Assembly (NCBI GenBank): GCA_036897445.1
Contig: JAYMTL010000194.1
Coordinates: 1 to 23,614, forward strand
Direction: 5' to 3'
Source: Pelargonium tetragonum
Taxonomy: Eukaryota; Streptophyta; Magnoliopsida; Geraniales; Geraniaceae
Length of the DNA: 23,614 nucleotides
The notes beneath the pieces are model-generated. The model ran no database searches. It was not told the origin of the DNA and saw only the letters and a program-made list of their open reading frames with translations. A program made the translations under genes and the position numbers. Shown here in pieces: positions 1-11,164 of this stretch; the first letter of the stretch is position 1; the number at the start of each line of letters is the position of its first letter.

Positions 1-2315
1 TGTAAAGTTTTCTTATGGATTTTCCAGGAGAAGTATCCGAGGCCCGGAAAAGGGGGCGGATAACCCTTTCGTGCATTAGGGTCAGTTTTACTCAGATTGC
101 GTGTCTAATTTGTCTATATAAAGTAGGTTCCCTATTTGATGTAGAAGCTTAAAAGTTTCCTTTGTGTTCTATTCTAAGGTGGAGCTTATATAAAAGGGCT
201 TTTTTAGGTAGAGCTCGTGGCACTTCGCAGGTCAAATTTGACGCTTAAAGAGGAGCAAAAAAAGATAAGTTGAGTTCTATATTCCTTATAGGGGACTCCC
301 TCGCTATACTAAAACTAAAAAGAAGCAACTCGCGAATGTATCCTGCTGAGCACTCAATATCTTTGGTATTTGAGAATTGAAATTTCCTCTCATCACACAA
401 TCAACCGGAAATTCCTTGGGGTTAGTTAATTTTAAAGTGGATGCGTAGCTCTTAGGTCAGGAAAAGAAAAGTAGGTTGTCTTTCTTCGTATTCTGCTTCT
501 GGGGACTCAGGAATAGAGAAGATTCAGCGGGGATTCCTTTTGTGTTTCTGTACTCTGGTTCAAAGGCATTAAGTCATTAAAAGGAAGGAGTTGCTATTGC
601 GTTACTCTGTTTCCAGGTTTTCTTTTTATTACAGATAATAAAAGGGTATTGGGTTAAGGAGTATAAAGAAAGCTAAGATAATTTGTTTCCAATCGCGTAG
701 TTAAGAGTTTAGTCTTTACGGAGAGTCTTTCTATTTGATTCTTAGGCTAGGGTTCCTTTTTAGTACTCTTTGTGACAAGAATTTGCCCCATTAACTCTAC
801 TATACTATAACCATACGGAAATCTTGTAAGAAATTTAGAAAACTGCCACAAGAAGCACAGGGCTTCGCTTTCACAAAAAAGTTTGTTAAGTTACTCTTGA
901 AAAGGACCCCTTTTTTTAGAACACATCTCGAGAGCTCTATAATTCTGAATTATTAAAATTTTTACTAAATATAAGCAGGATTTCATACGGACACGTGCAA
1001 GTTCAAAACGACTTAGGTATATTAGTCGTAGCAAAAAAATGAAGCTAGACTTGTATTTTTACTTGACAAGTGAGCTGTGGAAAGAGACCGAGCTTAAACT
1101 AAGAGAGTTAAGCAAAACTTGTTGTAAGGCCTTTTACTTAGATAGCGTGCTCTTTAATCTTACAGAGGATTCTCTTTAAGGTGAGCTGCTTCCTATTCCT
1201 ATAGAGAGTTTGCTTAATTCAGAAAGGTATTTAGACTTTTTTAAGGAGCTCTATTACATGCAGAGGGTTTTTCTATTTCAAACAGAGAGGGCCCTTACCA
1301 CAAAGCTTATATAAATCATCAGTTTTTAACTCAGTAACAGGGAGGGGTCTTATCGGCATAGCTTTTATAAAATGGATTTACTTTCTAAACCCTATCCTTA
1401 AGGGAGTTCAGCACGAGGGTTCCCAAAAAATGCTAAAAAACTCAGTTAAACATCCTATAGAAGACGTACCCGCATTCGGTAAAATATATATATACTTACG
1501 ATTTTTGGAAGGGTGGATTCAACGTAAAGCGTGGTTTATTCCACCTATAGACGTAATATATCAAATTTAAGAAGAAAGTAAAATAAAGAAACTTCGAGTC
1601 ATAAGGGCGTCGGTTAAATCGCGTTATTCGGACAAAACTTTAGTTTTATTATATTTTTTTAATAAACAACTTATATACACTAAGTAAGATACTCTAAAGA
1701 AGGGCTACTCCAGTATTGAATTCGGTTGTAACAGTAACTCCGCAGATTTTTGTGTATAACAACTCTACTTCTAGGGTTATAAGTACGTACCCGTAAGGTT
1801 TAAGAAAATTTCGGTGTTATTAAAAAAGGGATACTGCTTTGGTATTAACCTGAGGCTTGATTTTGATCTCGAACCTATAAGGGTCCGGTCTCTTAATGGA
1901 GTTTGCTTTAGGGTCTGCATAAGGGCGGTCCAGTTATTCTAAATTTGTAAAAGTAGCTCCGTCGGATAAGTCTAGCCTTGAGTTCTAAAAAACCCTAATT
2001 CTACCCCTTTAGTCCAAAGGATTGCATTATTATAAGGAATAACTTTCCAATCAAGAGCGCTTAAGCAAAATTTTTGAATAAGGAAGCGCCGGCTTTTTTA
2101 TGACTGTGAAAGTGTATTGACTTGTAGCTTCTTTCTTAGTAAGCAGAAAGGTTTTCCGTTTTAACTTGATTAACAAAGTACTATAACCTTTTATCCTGCT
2201 GGAAAAGACTTCAATTCTCTCCTTCTTGTATCCTATTTGTTTTATTCTGGGACTTGGATTAACCTCGAGTACGTGCCCTGGCTGCGGGGTTTCCGAAAGG
2301 GTTTAAGTCCTTTTT

Positions 2316-2326
2316 AGGGGCTGCTT
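2316..2326 (+). repeat. Short dispersed word AGGGGCTGCTT, copy 1
   Basis: The 11-bp word AGGGGCTGCTT occurs here and, as an exact reverse complement, at 4,090-4,100. Ten of its bases recur in reverse complement at 10,127-10,136, and a form with one fewer G lies at 9,435-9,444. It is G+C-richer than its surroundings, so repeated exact occurrence is unlikely by chance (well under one expected). Similarity does not clearly extend into the flanks. Function is unknown. Confidence 0.35.
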
Positions 2327-3171
2327 ATAGAATGATTTACGATTCTAATTATTTAATTCCAGAGGAGGAAAGTTTGTAGGATTCCTTATAGGATATCCTT
2401 AGGCTTGCTCTTACCCTTCGTTAGCATTTATAAAAGTCGAGAAGCTTTTTGCCAGAAACAGGTTAATTAAAGAATCAATATACTCATTTTTGCGGATCCC
2501 TCTAGCTTAAAGCTTTCATTTCGAGGTTAATAAATGTACATTCCATTTCTTGGATTGGAGACCCGGTAAGACAAGGAACCCCTATTTATTACTAAAACCC
2601 TTAGATTTATCCTTTATTATCTTTCTAATTGAATCCTCCTTGGTAACTGCACTTTTTTTACCTTTTAAAGCTATATGTATGTGAATGTAGAAAATCCCAT
2701 CTTTTAAGCCAAGCACTACTACGAAGGTTTACCCCTAAAGTCAAGACTACAAAACCTGGGAATTAAAAGTGACTAATACTTTAAATCCTGTTGCTTTTGG
2801 TGAGGTCATTAAAAAATAGCTTGACCGGGGATTCTAACTAGAGAGAGGGGTCTACCTTGACTTGAAGAATATAAAAACAGGGATATCCCGCTTTAATAAA
2901 TGCTTCTTTGAGGAACTCACGGTACTCTGCGAAATCTGACAAAGAATCCATAATAGAATAGTGAAAAAGTTTCTTGGAAACGGACTTATCAATAAAATTT
3001 GATTATTTGCTTACGTCTTATAAGAGGTTATAATGGGGCTTGGCAATCGAGTTCTTTACCTTCAATTTTCTCTAGCCCAATATTCTACAGAAAGACTGGA
3101 TCCCACGTGTCATCATACCTACTTGCTGCTATAAGACCTGAACTAATTAAGGAGCCTAGATGCAAATTTTC

Positions 3172-3183
3172 TACCCGCGGGTA
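3172..3183. repeat. 12-bp perfect palindrome TACCCGCGGGTA
   Basis: This is a perfect dyad with a G+C-rich core in otherwise AT-rich DNA. A self-complementary site of this kind can bind a dimeric protein or form a small cruciform. Nothing around it, such as a gene start, shows a role. Confidence 0.4.
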
Positions 3184-4089
3184 AATACTTAGAGGGCCCT
3201 AATTACGGGATTCACACTCATTATAAAACAAACTTATTACGTACGACTAAACTAAATTTGAAGTTCATGAAACCAATTCCTAATTTGAGTGTAATCGTAT
3301 AGCAAGATTATTTAATACAGACTTAACTCTTTTTTCAGCAGCCAGGCCTTGACAGGGAAACTCTATTTATCTTTAATAAGAAATCTTAGGTGAAACTAAA
3401 AAGCTTGTACTTGGCAATAGGGTAAGGGCTTTTATTCGGTATTAGTTCTAAAAAGAAATACAAATGCTAAAAAACTACGAGGAAATTGCGGAGACAGTTT
3501 TAAATTGAAAAGGAAAGATTAAGAGTTACAAGTGATAAAATCTTTAAAGAACCTATCTTATACGAGTTTTTTCTTCCCATTCATATTGCATCGGAAGTCT
3601 TAATTAAGGGGCATTTTAAGAATTAGATAAGGTACGAAAGAAGACAATTACATAACTTTTAGCAACAGAAATGACTTTAAATAAAGGCACAATTTCCGTT
3701 TGATATTCGTATCCACGAATCACCATATAAAAAACTTAGATTTTACAAGAAGGATTTAACTATACTTAATCTGCTACTTTAAGTTTTGAGGGTTTCTAAA
3801 GGCATTAGCAATCTATTACTACATACGTAAATATCACTAACGAGGTTCAAGTGAGTATGCTTTGCAGCTATAGGATATATTCTTTCTGGAAAATTGCTTA
3901 TCTTAATTTAATTAAGAGAATTTCTTGATAAGGGACAACAAAGTCACTTTAATATCCCACCTCCCACAAAATCAAGGATCTTATTGTTTTTAGGTTTGTT
4001 ATATCCTAGTTCTATATAGATTACCGGATTTTATAAGGTAGGTCATCAAAATATTACATTCCATAAAGACTAACCTTCATTTTTATATA

Positions 4090-4100
4090 AAGCAGCCCCT
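4090..4100 (-). repeat. Short dispersed word AGGGGCTGCTT, copy 2
   Basis: Exact reverse-complement copy of the 11-bp word at 2,316-2,326. It is followed on the + strand by a run of seven more T, so on the - strand the word is preceded by an A tract. Function is unknown. Confidence 0.35.
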
Positions 4101-5351
4101 TTTTTTGTTTTAGAAGAGGGATCCGGACTGAGGAGGTTCACATCGCGTATACATGTTAGGCTTCATTTGCGCATTTTTAAAATATATTAGGTAAACTTTA
4201 ATACGAGTTCTACAGTATTGCTTCTAAATCAAAACTAATGACCTACTAAACTATTATACTATAGGCAAGGTCCTCCCTAACTCTTTTTATACGACTAAAA
4301 ACCCACGCAAGCTCTTTATTATTTATAGAGACTTCGTTTACCCAAATTGAACTAAGACCTCACTTTTATATTGGTTCCGTTGAGTCGTTATCCTTTCCTT
4401 AATAAATATAGATTAAAAAAAGTTAGATAAATGTTTCTTGTCTTGAGGTACACCTCATCTTGTAGTATCCAAATTTCCAGGATTTATCCAACATTTATAA
4501 TGGGAGCTTTTTTCCAAAAGCATTCTTAATTTGCGAGAATTCAAAAGGCTGAGGGTTCGAAGTAAGTCCTCGTTCGACTAAAAAGTAGTAAATAAGTAAA
4601 GCAATCCGCCTAAGATCTTTGGCTTAAAATATTAATGCGGATTCTTATTTCTTTTTTCTAAGAATTTAGAAACCCAGGCGGCTCAAATGCCGTTGCCTTA
4701 GGAATAAAATGAGTAAAGTTCTCTTAAGTTGAGGGATTTTCAAATCTTGACCCGTATTAGAGATAAAAGCGGATATCTACTAAAGGAGTTTTACCCGCGA
4801 GGTTGTTGTATACAAGATGTACTTTTCCTACTTTCAAATAATAATTTGTATATATTAGGGGTTCATTATTATTCTAGTTTTAAAACATTAAAAAAGGCTC
4901 TATGTCTATAAAAACGCATACTTAAAAGTAGCACTTTGGAGCAACGAGAGCTTGAAATAAGTAAGATTTTAATATATAGATTATCAATTTAATTAATATA
5001 AGGGTACTACAAATCTAATCGGAATGAGTAGTTTTTAGTTGAAACTCAACAGAAGAAACTTTCAATACAGTTCCCTCCTTTTTAGAAATCCGAGCTAAGG
5101 ATTCTCTTTATTTAGAATTCTAAACTTAAGAATAAAGAATACTGCTCTATATTTATTTAGGAGGTCTTTCAATGCACTTTTATTAACGAAGTTCTTTTAG
5201 TCCAATACGGATACTATAACTATAAGAGAAGCTTCCTACAGAAAGCGAGTTCTTTTTATTTAATAATAAAAAAGTAGATGTGTTTAGTATATTCCTCCTC
5301 ATTTTTTATTTGTGAGGGCAAATTTAACAGATCTGAATTCTTTTTTGTAGA

Positions 5352-5397
5352 GTGTTGATTCATCGACACAATATTAAATTAAAGGGTTCGAAATCCT
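5352..5397 (+). other. Hairpin followed by a T-arm-like word (weak tRNA-like relic)
   Basis: A 7-bp stem (5,352-5,358 with 5,363-5,369, one G-T pair, loop TTCA) is followed about 15 bases later by GGGTTCGAAATCC, which resembles the TΨC arm of a tRNA. The spacing would suit a tRNA with a long variable arm, such as a Ser or Leu type. However, the would-be anticodon loop is the wrong size and no matching 5' acceptor strand is visible. It is at best a decayed tRNA, and it may be coincidence. Confidence 0.15.
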
Positions 5398-5399
5398 AC

Positions 5400-7630
5400 C
5401 ACTGCTCAATAAAGTACAAGAAGCTTAACTAGATTTATCAGGTATGTCACTCTGAAAAGTCCTATTAGCAGTTTCAAGTTATGCGTTCAATTAACTCGTA
5501 TTTTTAAAGTCTTCTTACCTCTATTATCCGCTTGAGGTGTATAAGTAGGAGGCTTTTTGCCTCTAGCTTTAGTCCTATTCGCGTCTTACATTGTATTTCT
5601 AGAAGTGAGCGGTTACCTTCTATTGCTAAAGTGCTTGTTCAGATATTTACGTTGGTTTGTAACTTTAGTACTATCCTAGAACGGTTCGTTTTTCCTTCCA
5701 GAGCATCCCTGCTCGATCGGGTGAGGCTCAAAGAAAGGGTTTACATGTCATTTTTGTTTAAAGAAGCCAAGCTTTTCCTTAGTTAAGTTCCTTCTCTTTG
5801 CTTATTTGCAAAAAAATCCTATAAATTCAAAGGTGATAACCCAGTCTCTGAAAAATATTAAATACAAGGGCCGAGTCCCTTTTTATAAAGGGTATAGGGC
5901 TTGGAAATACACCTGCAAGAACTAAATAAAATTTCTAGGTATCATATCATTTTAGTCTTAGTAAAAAAAACTAGTATTACAAATAAAAAATAGCATTAAA
6001 GGTTCTCACGAGAACACACAAGGATAATCCCAGTAACTATTAGATCTCGCTTTAATTTCTTTAAAACGTTACCAAAGCTGATAAAAAAGTAAACTCCCCG
6101 GTTATAGTTTGTTTGTAGTAAAATAAATTTTAGGCACTTAGGATTAACTAGTGATAAACCCAGTCATATGGAAATTAGGTGCACCTATTCCTTAATATAT
6201 TGGCAATTACCTTTTATTATTTTCCGAATATTAAGGGAATAGTTTTTGTTATATATAAACATGTACGGGACTTTATCTAGTATGAACTCTAAATCTGTTT
6301 TTAGGATAGACTTAAAACCCCTCAGAAAAGGACACCTTTGTTTGGAATTTAAAGTATGCTTTTTCTTAAAAAATATTTAATAATTTTTATTTGAGCTTCA
6401 AACTCTAAGGGCTAAATTCATTTAGGCTGATGCTTTAATTGGTGGGCAAAGTGATCCGGAGTTTAATAGCGTAGGTTCAAGCCGGCTAGGTAGGGGCTGT
6501 ATAAGTTTCAGAACTTTGACTTTTAAAGTTTTGGGTTTTCTTTATTTTTAAAGAAGTTGACCAATTCATTTATCCTAAAAAAAGAGGAGCAGCTTCATCT
6601 CTATTAAACTACTAGGTACAAACTAGTTTCAGAAATAAAAGTGAAAAGAATTTTGCATATACAAGGGTATTTGACTCAGAAAGAAAATTTATTCTTACAA
6701 ATTGTTGTGCTCGTTGTATTTACTATACCTAGGATAACCCGGATTATCTTAAGCAAGAATTATTAGTCCAGAAAAGGGGATCTCTTTTTTTTGTACTAAT
6801 AAAAGCTAGTGAAATAAAAAAACTATAGAAAAACTAGGGATTTATAAGGAAAGTTTAGACCAAACTACTATAGAAGAAAGAACTCTAAAAAAGGCAGAGG
6901 TTAGTTTATCTTGTTTGAAGGCAAATGCAGTTTGGCGTTAGCTTGGTTAATAAGGTAAGCTTTAGCTTGTGCTAGCTTTTGTCTCTAGAGTTCCTTAACC
7001 TACTTATTCTCAGGTTTCTGAAGGCCTCTTACCATTAAAAAGTTGACTTTTATAAAAGCACTTAAACTAGAAGAAACAAGAAGTGCTATTCTTTTTAAGT
7101 GTATTACTTGTTTTTGTTTGAGATTCTATTTTATTAGGAATGAGTGCTGAGTATCCTATCTGAGTCTTTCTTTATATAATAGTAATGGATATCGTTGTTC
7201 TACAATACAAGAGCAAAAAAGGGTTACGAAACGAAGTCTAAACCTATTAAAAGGGATGATAAATGTGTAGTTGTTATACTCTAGAAAAAGGAAATGCAGT
7301 CAAGTCTGTAATTTACTATGTATTGTTTCTTTTTAAAAGGCCTTGGGAGGTACCACTCTTTTTTGAACTGACATTGTTTTTCCTATCAATGAGTTTTGAG
7401 GCATATAAGGGGCGTTTACAGGATCAACTATAAATATCCCCTACGGAGTACTCATTGGATAAGACTAAGATTTACGTCTAGCTTTTCTCTTGTGCATTTA
7501 GTAATTAATAGTCAACTACTTAAATCCAAATATTTAGTGAAATTGAATATCCTATACTATAAATAGAATTCTGTCTAATTGCAAGACTTAGTAATCTCAA
7601 TTATAAACGGAGAGTACTACACCTTTCGTA
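5400..7630. other. AT-rich stretch without recognisable genes
   Basis: No gene is supported. The stretch at 5,532-5,786 is open for 84 codons from a TTG, but the peptide is rich in Ser, Arg and Leu and matches nothing I know. At 6,430-6,500 there is a D-arm-like segment (stem CTTT/AAAG around AATTGGTGGGC) followed by the T-arm-like word TAGGTTCAAGCC. The piece between them does not form an anticodon arm. The rest shows only short A/T runs and purine or pyrimidine tracts. Confidence 0.65.
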
Positions 7631-7636
7631 CTTGGA

Positions 7637-7710
7637 TTCCATCTAGCTCAGTGGATATTAGGATTGGGTTTTAAATGTAATAGTAGCGGGTTCAAGTTTT
7701 CCCTCTATTT
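7637..7710 (+). pseudogene. Probable decayed tRNA gene, Lys(UUU)-like
   Basis: The order of tRNA landmarks is kept over 74 bases. TAGCTCAGTGGAT corresponds to positions 8-9 and the D arm, ATTGGGTTTTAA resembles the anticodon arm of bacterial or organellar tRNA-Lys with anticodon TTT, and GTAGCGGGTTCAAGT corresponds to the variable region and T arm. The two acceptor strands do not pair, the 3' side of the T stem is mostly T where C is expected, and the anticodon stem pairs only with a loop two bases too long. It should therefore not yield a working tRNA. The Lys assignment rests on the TTTT loop and ATTGGG stem, and an Arg-type origin is possible. If real, it suggests an organelle or bacterial-type tRNA set. 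Confidence 0.3.
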
Positions 7711-9118
7711 GAAAAGCCAACCCGCCGGGGGTTTCCTGAAAGCTTGTAATAAAGGGATTCCAGTCTTATAGCTTATATAGTATGATTTGAACCATCGGCA
7801 TCTCTAAAAAGGGGCTCGCGCATTAATGAATATCTTACGATCATAAGCCGCCTTCAACAGCTCTAAATGTCCTTGCTTCATAGCTATGCAAAATAATGTA
7901 ACATTGGAAAGTAGAGCATTAAAAAGTTTCTATAATTAAGTGATTTTACCGAGGAGTTCTTTACTAGGTATCCTTCTAATGTAAGCGGAACAAAACAAAG
8001 TATTAACACTTATTGCGGTATAGTAAGCGTTTCTGCAATAATGAAATGACTATTCTACAGTATGTAATATTAATATAGTACTCAATTTTGGCGTGTTCTG
8101 ACGAAATTCTAAAGATAACTGCAATATTTTTAAGGTCAAACTAAAAAAAGGGGGAGCATGAGTATAAAAAACTTAAGTTTCATAATTACTCAAGTATATG
8201 CTTTCCGAAAAGAATTTAATAAGAGTCTCTTTTTAGGGCCCTACTTACCCCGAATGAATATCCCTTCTAATTTATAGTGATAGGGAAAGATTTATATATT
8301 TAGGGTAGTTACTGTTCTTAGTATATTAAATATAAAAGGCATCAAAAATTTTAGTGGGTTCTTTTAGTTTCTTATATTTTATTTCATAGGGGTAAAAGCT
8401 TCTCGTAGATAGTAAAAGTAACACTAAAGGTAACTGAGTTCCTAAAGATATTACCTATGGAAGGTGTAAATTTTCCTTAAAACTATACTTTAAAAATGAA
8501 ATAAAATAGGATTTCTTTCACTAAGGAATGGAATTAAAAAGAACTGCCGGACACTTTATCTCTATTCTGCTGGGATAAATATCAAATACAGGTACAGTAA
8601 CTAAAACTAATGGATGCAAATCCACAAAAACCAAAAAAATTTTTAGAGGCGTAAGGGCCTTTCTACTGGGGTTATAACGCATGTAATAAGGGAAGTAGAA
8701 TTCCTTGTTTAGGGCACTGCCTACTCTTAAAATCCATTTGCAAACGTATATATTTACTAAAATGAAGGCCCGGTAAACGGTAAAACTCTTCCGTATATTT
8801 AGTAGTAGCAAATTTCTTAGAAAAATCTGCTGCTCTCGGAACTAGTAAATTAAGTAAAATAATGAACAGAGCTTCGTGCCTTTTCAGAAATAGAAATGGA
8901 GAGACTTTAGCCAACAACAACCCTTTTAGGTTAAGCCTCCTTTGAGCAGCTCCTAGATTTAGGGAAGTTTAGCCAAAGCTTTTTAGTTTAGTAAGGAGTA
9001 CCTTTGCTTAGGTTATTAACTCCTGCTCAGGTCTTTTTATAATTAGAATTTGCTTTCTGAGATCACTTAATTAAAGTAAAAAACTTAAAAAGACTCTAGT
9101 GTAGTGTATAGGATCTCC

Positions 9119-9138
9119 GTACCTGATAGTACCTGATA
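9119..9138. repeat. Two perfect tandem copies of GTACCTGATA
   Basis: The decamer GTACCTGATA is repeated twice head to tail with no mismatch or spacer. This looks like a small slippage duplication. No larger array or gene context is seen. Confidence 0.6.
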
Positions 9139-10126
9139 AACCCTCCAAAATTCCGTATGTATAAAATTTAAAGTTAGAGCAAAATAATTGAAACACGAAT
9201 GGCAGAGGTTCAAGTCTTATGTTATGCTCCAAAAGTGATTTTTTAGAGTTCTGTAAGCGGGCTTAACTCAAATGTCTTTGTTTCAAAAGTTTCCAATTCC
9301 GAGTTTATAGAATGATTGACAGGGCATTGTAGTACACAGATATCTGGCTGGTAAGAGAATTGAATTGTTTTTTTCCAGGGTTTAGCTTTCGGTGCAGAAA
9401 GCCCATTTGGTCTCAGGTTACAAGTTAGACTCTTAGGGCTGCTTGCTTCTCTACCTTATACTATAGTAAAAGAACCTCAATCAACATTACCCATGTAACG
9501 TTCCCTTTAGGGTCTTAAAATCACCTCGGAAGAGACTTTTCGGGTCTTTATTGCTAGTAATTCATAAAAGGATTCTAAGGGCCCTTTTGCGCACGACTTT
9601 TAATATACTAGTAACCCGCGGTGGAGTAGATAAAGCTTAAAGGTTTGTTAATATATTTCAATAAGTTGGATACCCTACGACGTATATTATTAAGTTGTGT
9701 TTCCCAAAATCTAAGTTAGGAAGCCTATTTATATCATGTCTAAGAGACAGCTCTTCTTATAAATTTTACTAATCAGGAACTCTTTTTAAGCGGGGTCGAC
9801 TTTAATATAACTCTATGGTTAAGCCTGCTTGAGTATGCAATTCAGAGATAGCGTAAGGCCCTTTTAAGAAACTTAAATAAAAAAGTCAAAACTTGAGCTA
9901 CTATAAAATGACAAATTGACAGGTATACCTTAGCATAATGAAAAAGAATTTCCTTGGCTCGTTGTAGTTTTAGGTCTTTCTAAAGTTCCGGTGAATCCCA
10001 GTACGTTAAACTAAGTTTAGAACCCGTTCGTTGATGTTTTTATTATATGGAGAGGGCTTCGCACCTTAAACCAAGTTCCCAGAAGCTGCTTAGTAAATCC
10101 CATGGTAATTCTAGAGAAGCAGCCCC

Positions 10127-10136
10127 CTTACTTTTA
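10127..10136 (-). repeat. Short dispersed word GGGGCTGCTT, copy 3
   Basis: A 10-base exact match in reverse complement to the word at 2,316-2,326, with one extra C in the run on the + strand. On the - strand it is followed by CTCTAGAA. The related copy at 9,435-9,444 is followed by GCTTCTCTA, so slight flank similarity may exist between these two. Confidence 0.3.
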
Positions 10137-10701
10137 TAAAAGCTTTTAAATTAACTACTAATTAAATAAATTAGAACTCTCCTTTTTGAAATATCATAGA
10201 GCCCGTTTTGCTTTGCGGAAAATACTCAAGCCATTGCTTTCAGAAATTGTTTCTTATATTTAGTTTAGTAGGAGGATTTTACTTGTCAAAGTTAATTGTG
10301 CATGGGTAACTTTGGGTTTATATAACCTCAAAATCCAGTGGCAAGAATTTTGATCCTCATAAGGAATTCATTTTCTTTTTTACTCTATTAAGCCGCGGAT
10401 CTTTCCAAAAAGCGCACATTCAAGCCGTTTGAAGACACCCTTTATAAGTAGAGTTTTATTCCTAATTAATTAAAAGTAAGATAACCCGGGGTTTTGCCAA
10501 AAGAGTTTTCCTAAGTAGCTAATATGACAAATTAAGTACAGGTTCCGGGGGATTTTCGCGATAGGGAATAGAGTAAAGGAAGAGACCCTTCTTACTGGAT
10601 TACACTTACTTATGAAAGTACTAAACAGTAAAGAATCACTTATATAAGATATAAATCTTGTTACTCAAGAAAAAGAATAGGAAGATCTTAAGTTTTCTAT
10701 A

Positions 10702-11116
10702 GTGACAGATATTCTCTTGTATTCTGTTTCTTCGATTAGTGTGCCTTGGAAGTTAGGGTCAATCATTCCCCGAAGTTTCCTGGGTTCAAATCAAAGCATC
10801 TGCCTCATTCTAGACATGGGATCCATTCCAACGACCAGCAAGTTTCATTATGCACTTTCCAAGTCTATATTATGTATTGTTAGCTACCACTTTCGTATCT
10901 TATATCGTTATTTTTTCTGGGATCGACTTGGTTATTCGGATTCTCCTTTTCTGGTACCTCATCTGGCTACTTCGTTTTACTTTCACTATTCTAGCTACAG
11001 GCATTATGTCCGTGAGTGCTCTCGTTTGTATAGGAAGTGGGGCTTCCTTAAGTAGACTAAACACTCTGACTCTGAAAATATCCCGTACTACTCGGTTGGG
11101 ATTACAAAATGTATGA
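10702..11116 (+). other. Stretch open in two + frames; one frame strongly hydrophobic
   Basis: One frame is open from 10,702 to 11,055 (117 codons, non-ATG start). A second is open from about 10,811 and has an ATG at 10,850 and a stop at 11,116 (88 codons from the ATG). The second peptide is very hydrophobic over residues 7 to 62 or so, enough for two or three membrane helices, and includes ILLFWYLIWLLRF and TILATGIMSVSALVCIG. Its tail carries basic residues (SRLN, KISRTTR). I do not recognise a family. At this base composition, one open stretch of this length is near what chance gives in 23 kb, and T-rich DNA yields hydrophobic peptides automatically. No ribosome-binding site, promoter or operon context supports it. 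If it is a relic, a membrane-protein gene is the likeliest origin. Confidence 0.15.
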
Positions 11117-11164
11117 TATACCCTTTATTCATATAGCGATATAGCGGAATATACTCCATAAACA

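Larger units (their letters stand above)
1..5340. other. AT-rich stretch without recognisable genes
   Basis: I found no supported gene in this interval. Stop codons are frequent in all six frames. The only stretches open for about 60 codons, at 2,999-3,184 and 4,729-4,911, begin at TTG rather than ATG and give peptides with no family signature. The base texture is short purine and pyrimidine runs mixed with A+T-rich DNA. No rRNA signature, promoter set or convincing terminator was seen. A 12-bp perfect palindrome lies at 3,172-3,183. Two exact copies, in opposite orientation, of an 11-bp word lie at 2,316-2,326 and 4,090-4,100. Confidence 0.7.
7715..10680. other. AT-rich stretch without recognisable genes
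   Basis: No gene is supported. On the - strand, two frames are open at 8,521-8,811 and 8,672-8,920 and overlap by 140 bases. Neither translation has a recognisable motif, and the overlap of two unrelated frames argues for chance. A T-arm-like word GTTCAAATC reads on the - strand near 7,783-7,791, and another, GTTCAAGTC, on the + strand at 9,208-9,216. Neither has a foldable tRNA around it. A perfect 10-bp tandem duplication lies at 9,119-9,138. Confidence 0.65.

Noticed and set aside
2999-3184. 61-codon open stretch on +
   Set aside because: Starts at TTG, has no recognisable motif, and its length is expected by chance.
4729-4911. 60-codon open stretch on +
   Set aside because: TTG start, no family signature, no regulatory context.
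5532-5786. 84-codon open stretch on +, rich in Ser, Arg and Leu
   Set aside because: TTG start and no homology I can recognise. The peptide composition follows base composition.
8521-8920. Two overlapping open frames on - (96 and 82 codons)
   Set aside because: Different frames over the same DNA, neither recognisable, and both within chance lengths for the window.
9119-9138. Possible start of a CRISPR or iteron array
   Set aside because: Only two directly adjacent 10-bp copies, no spacers and no further units.
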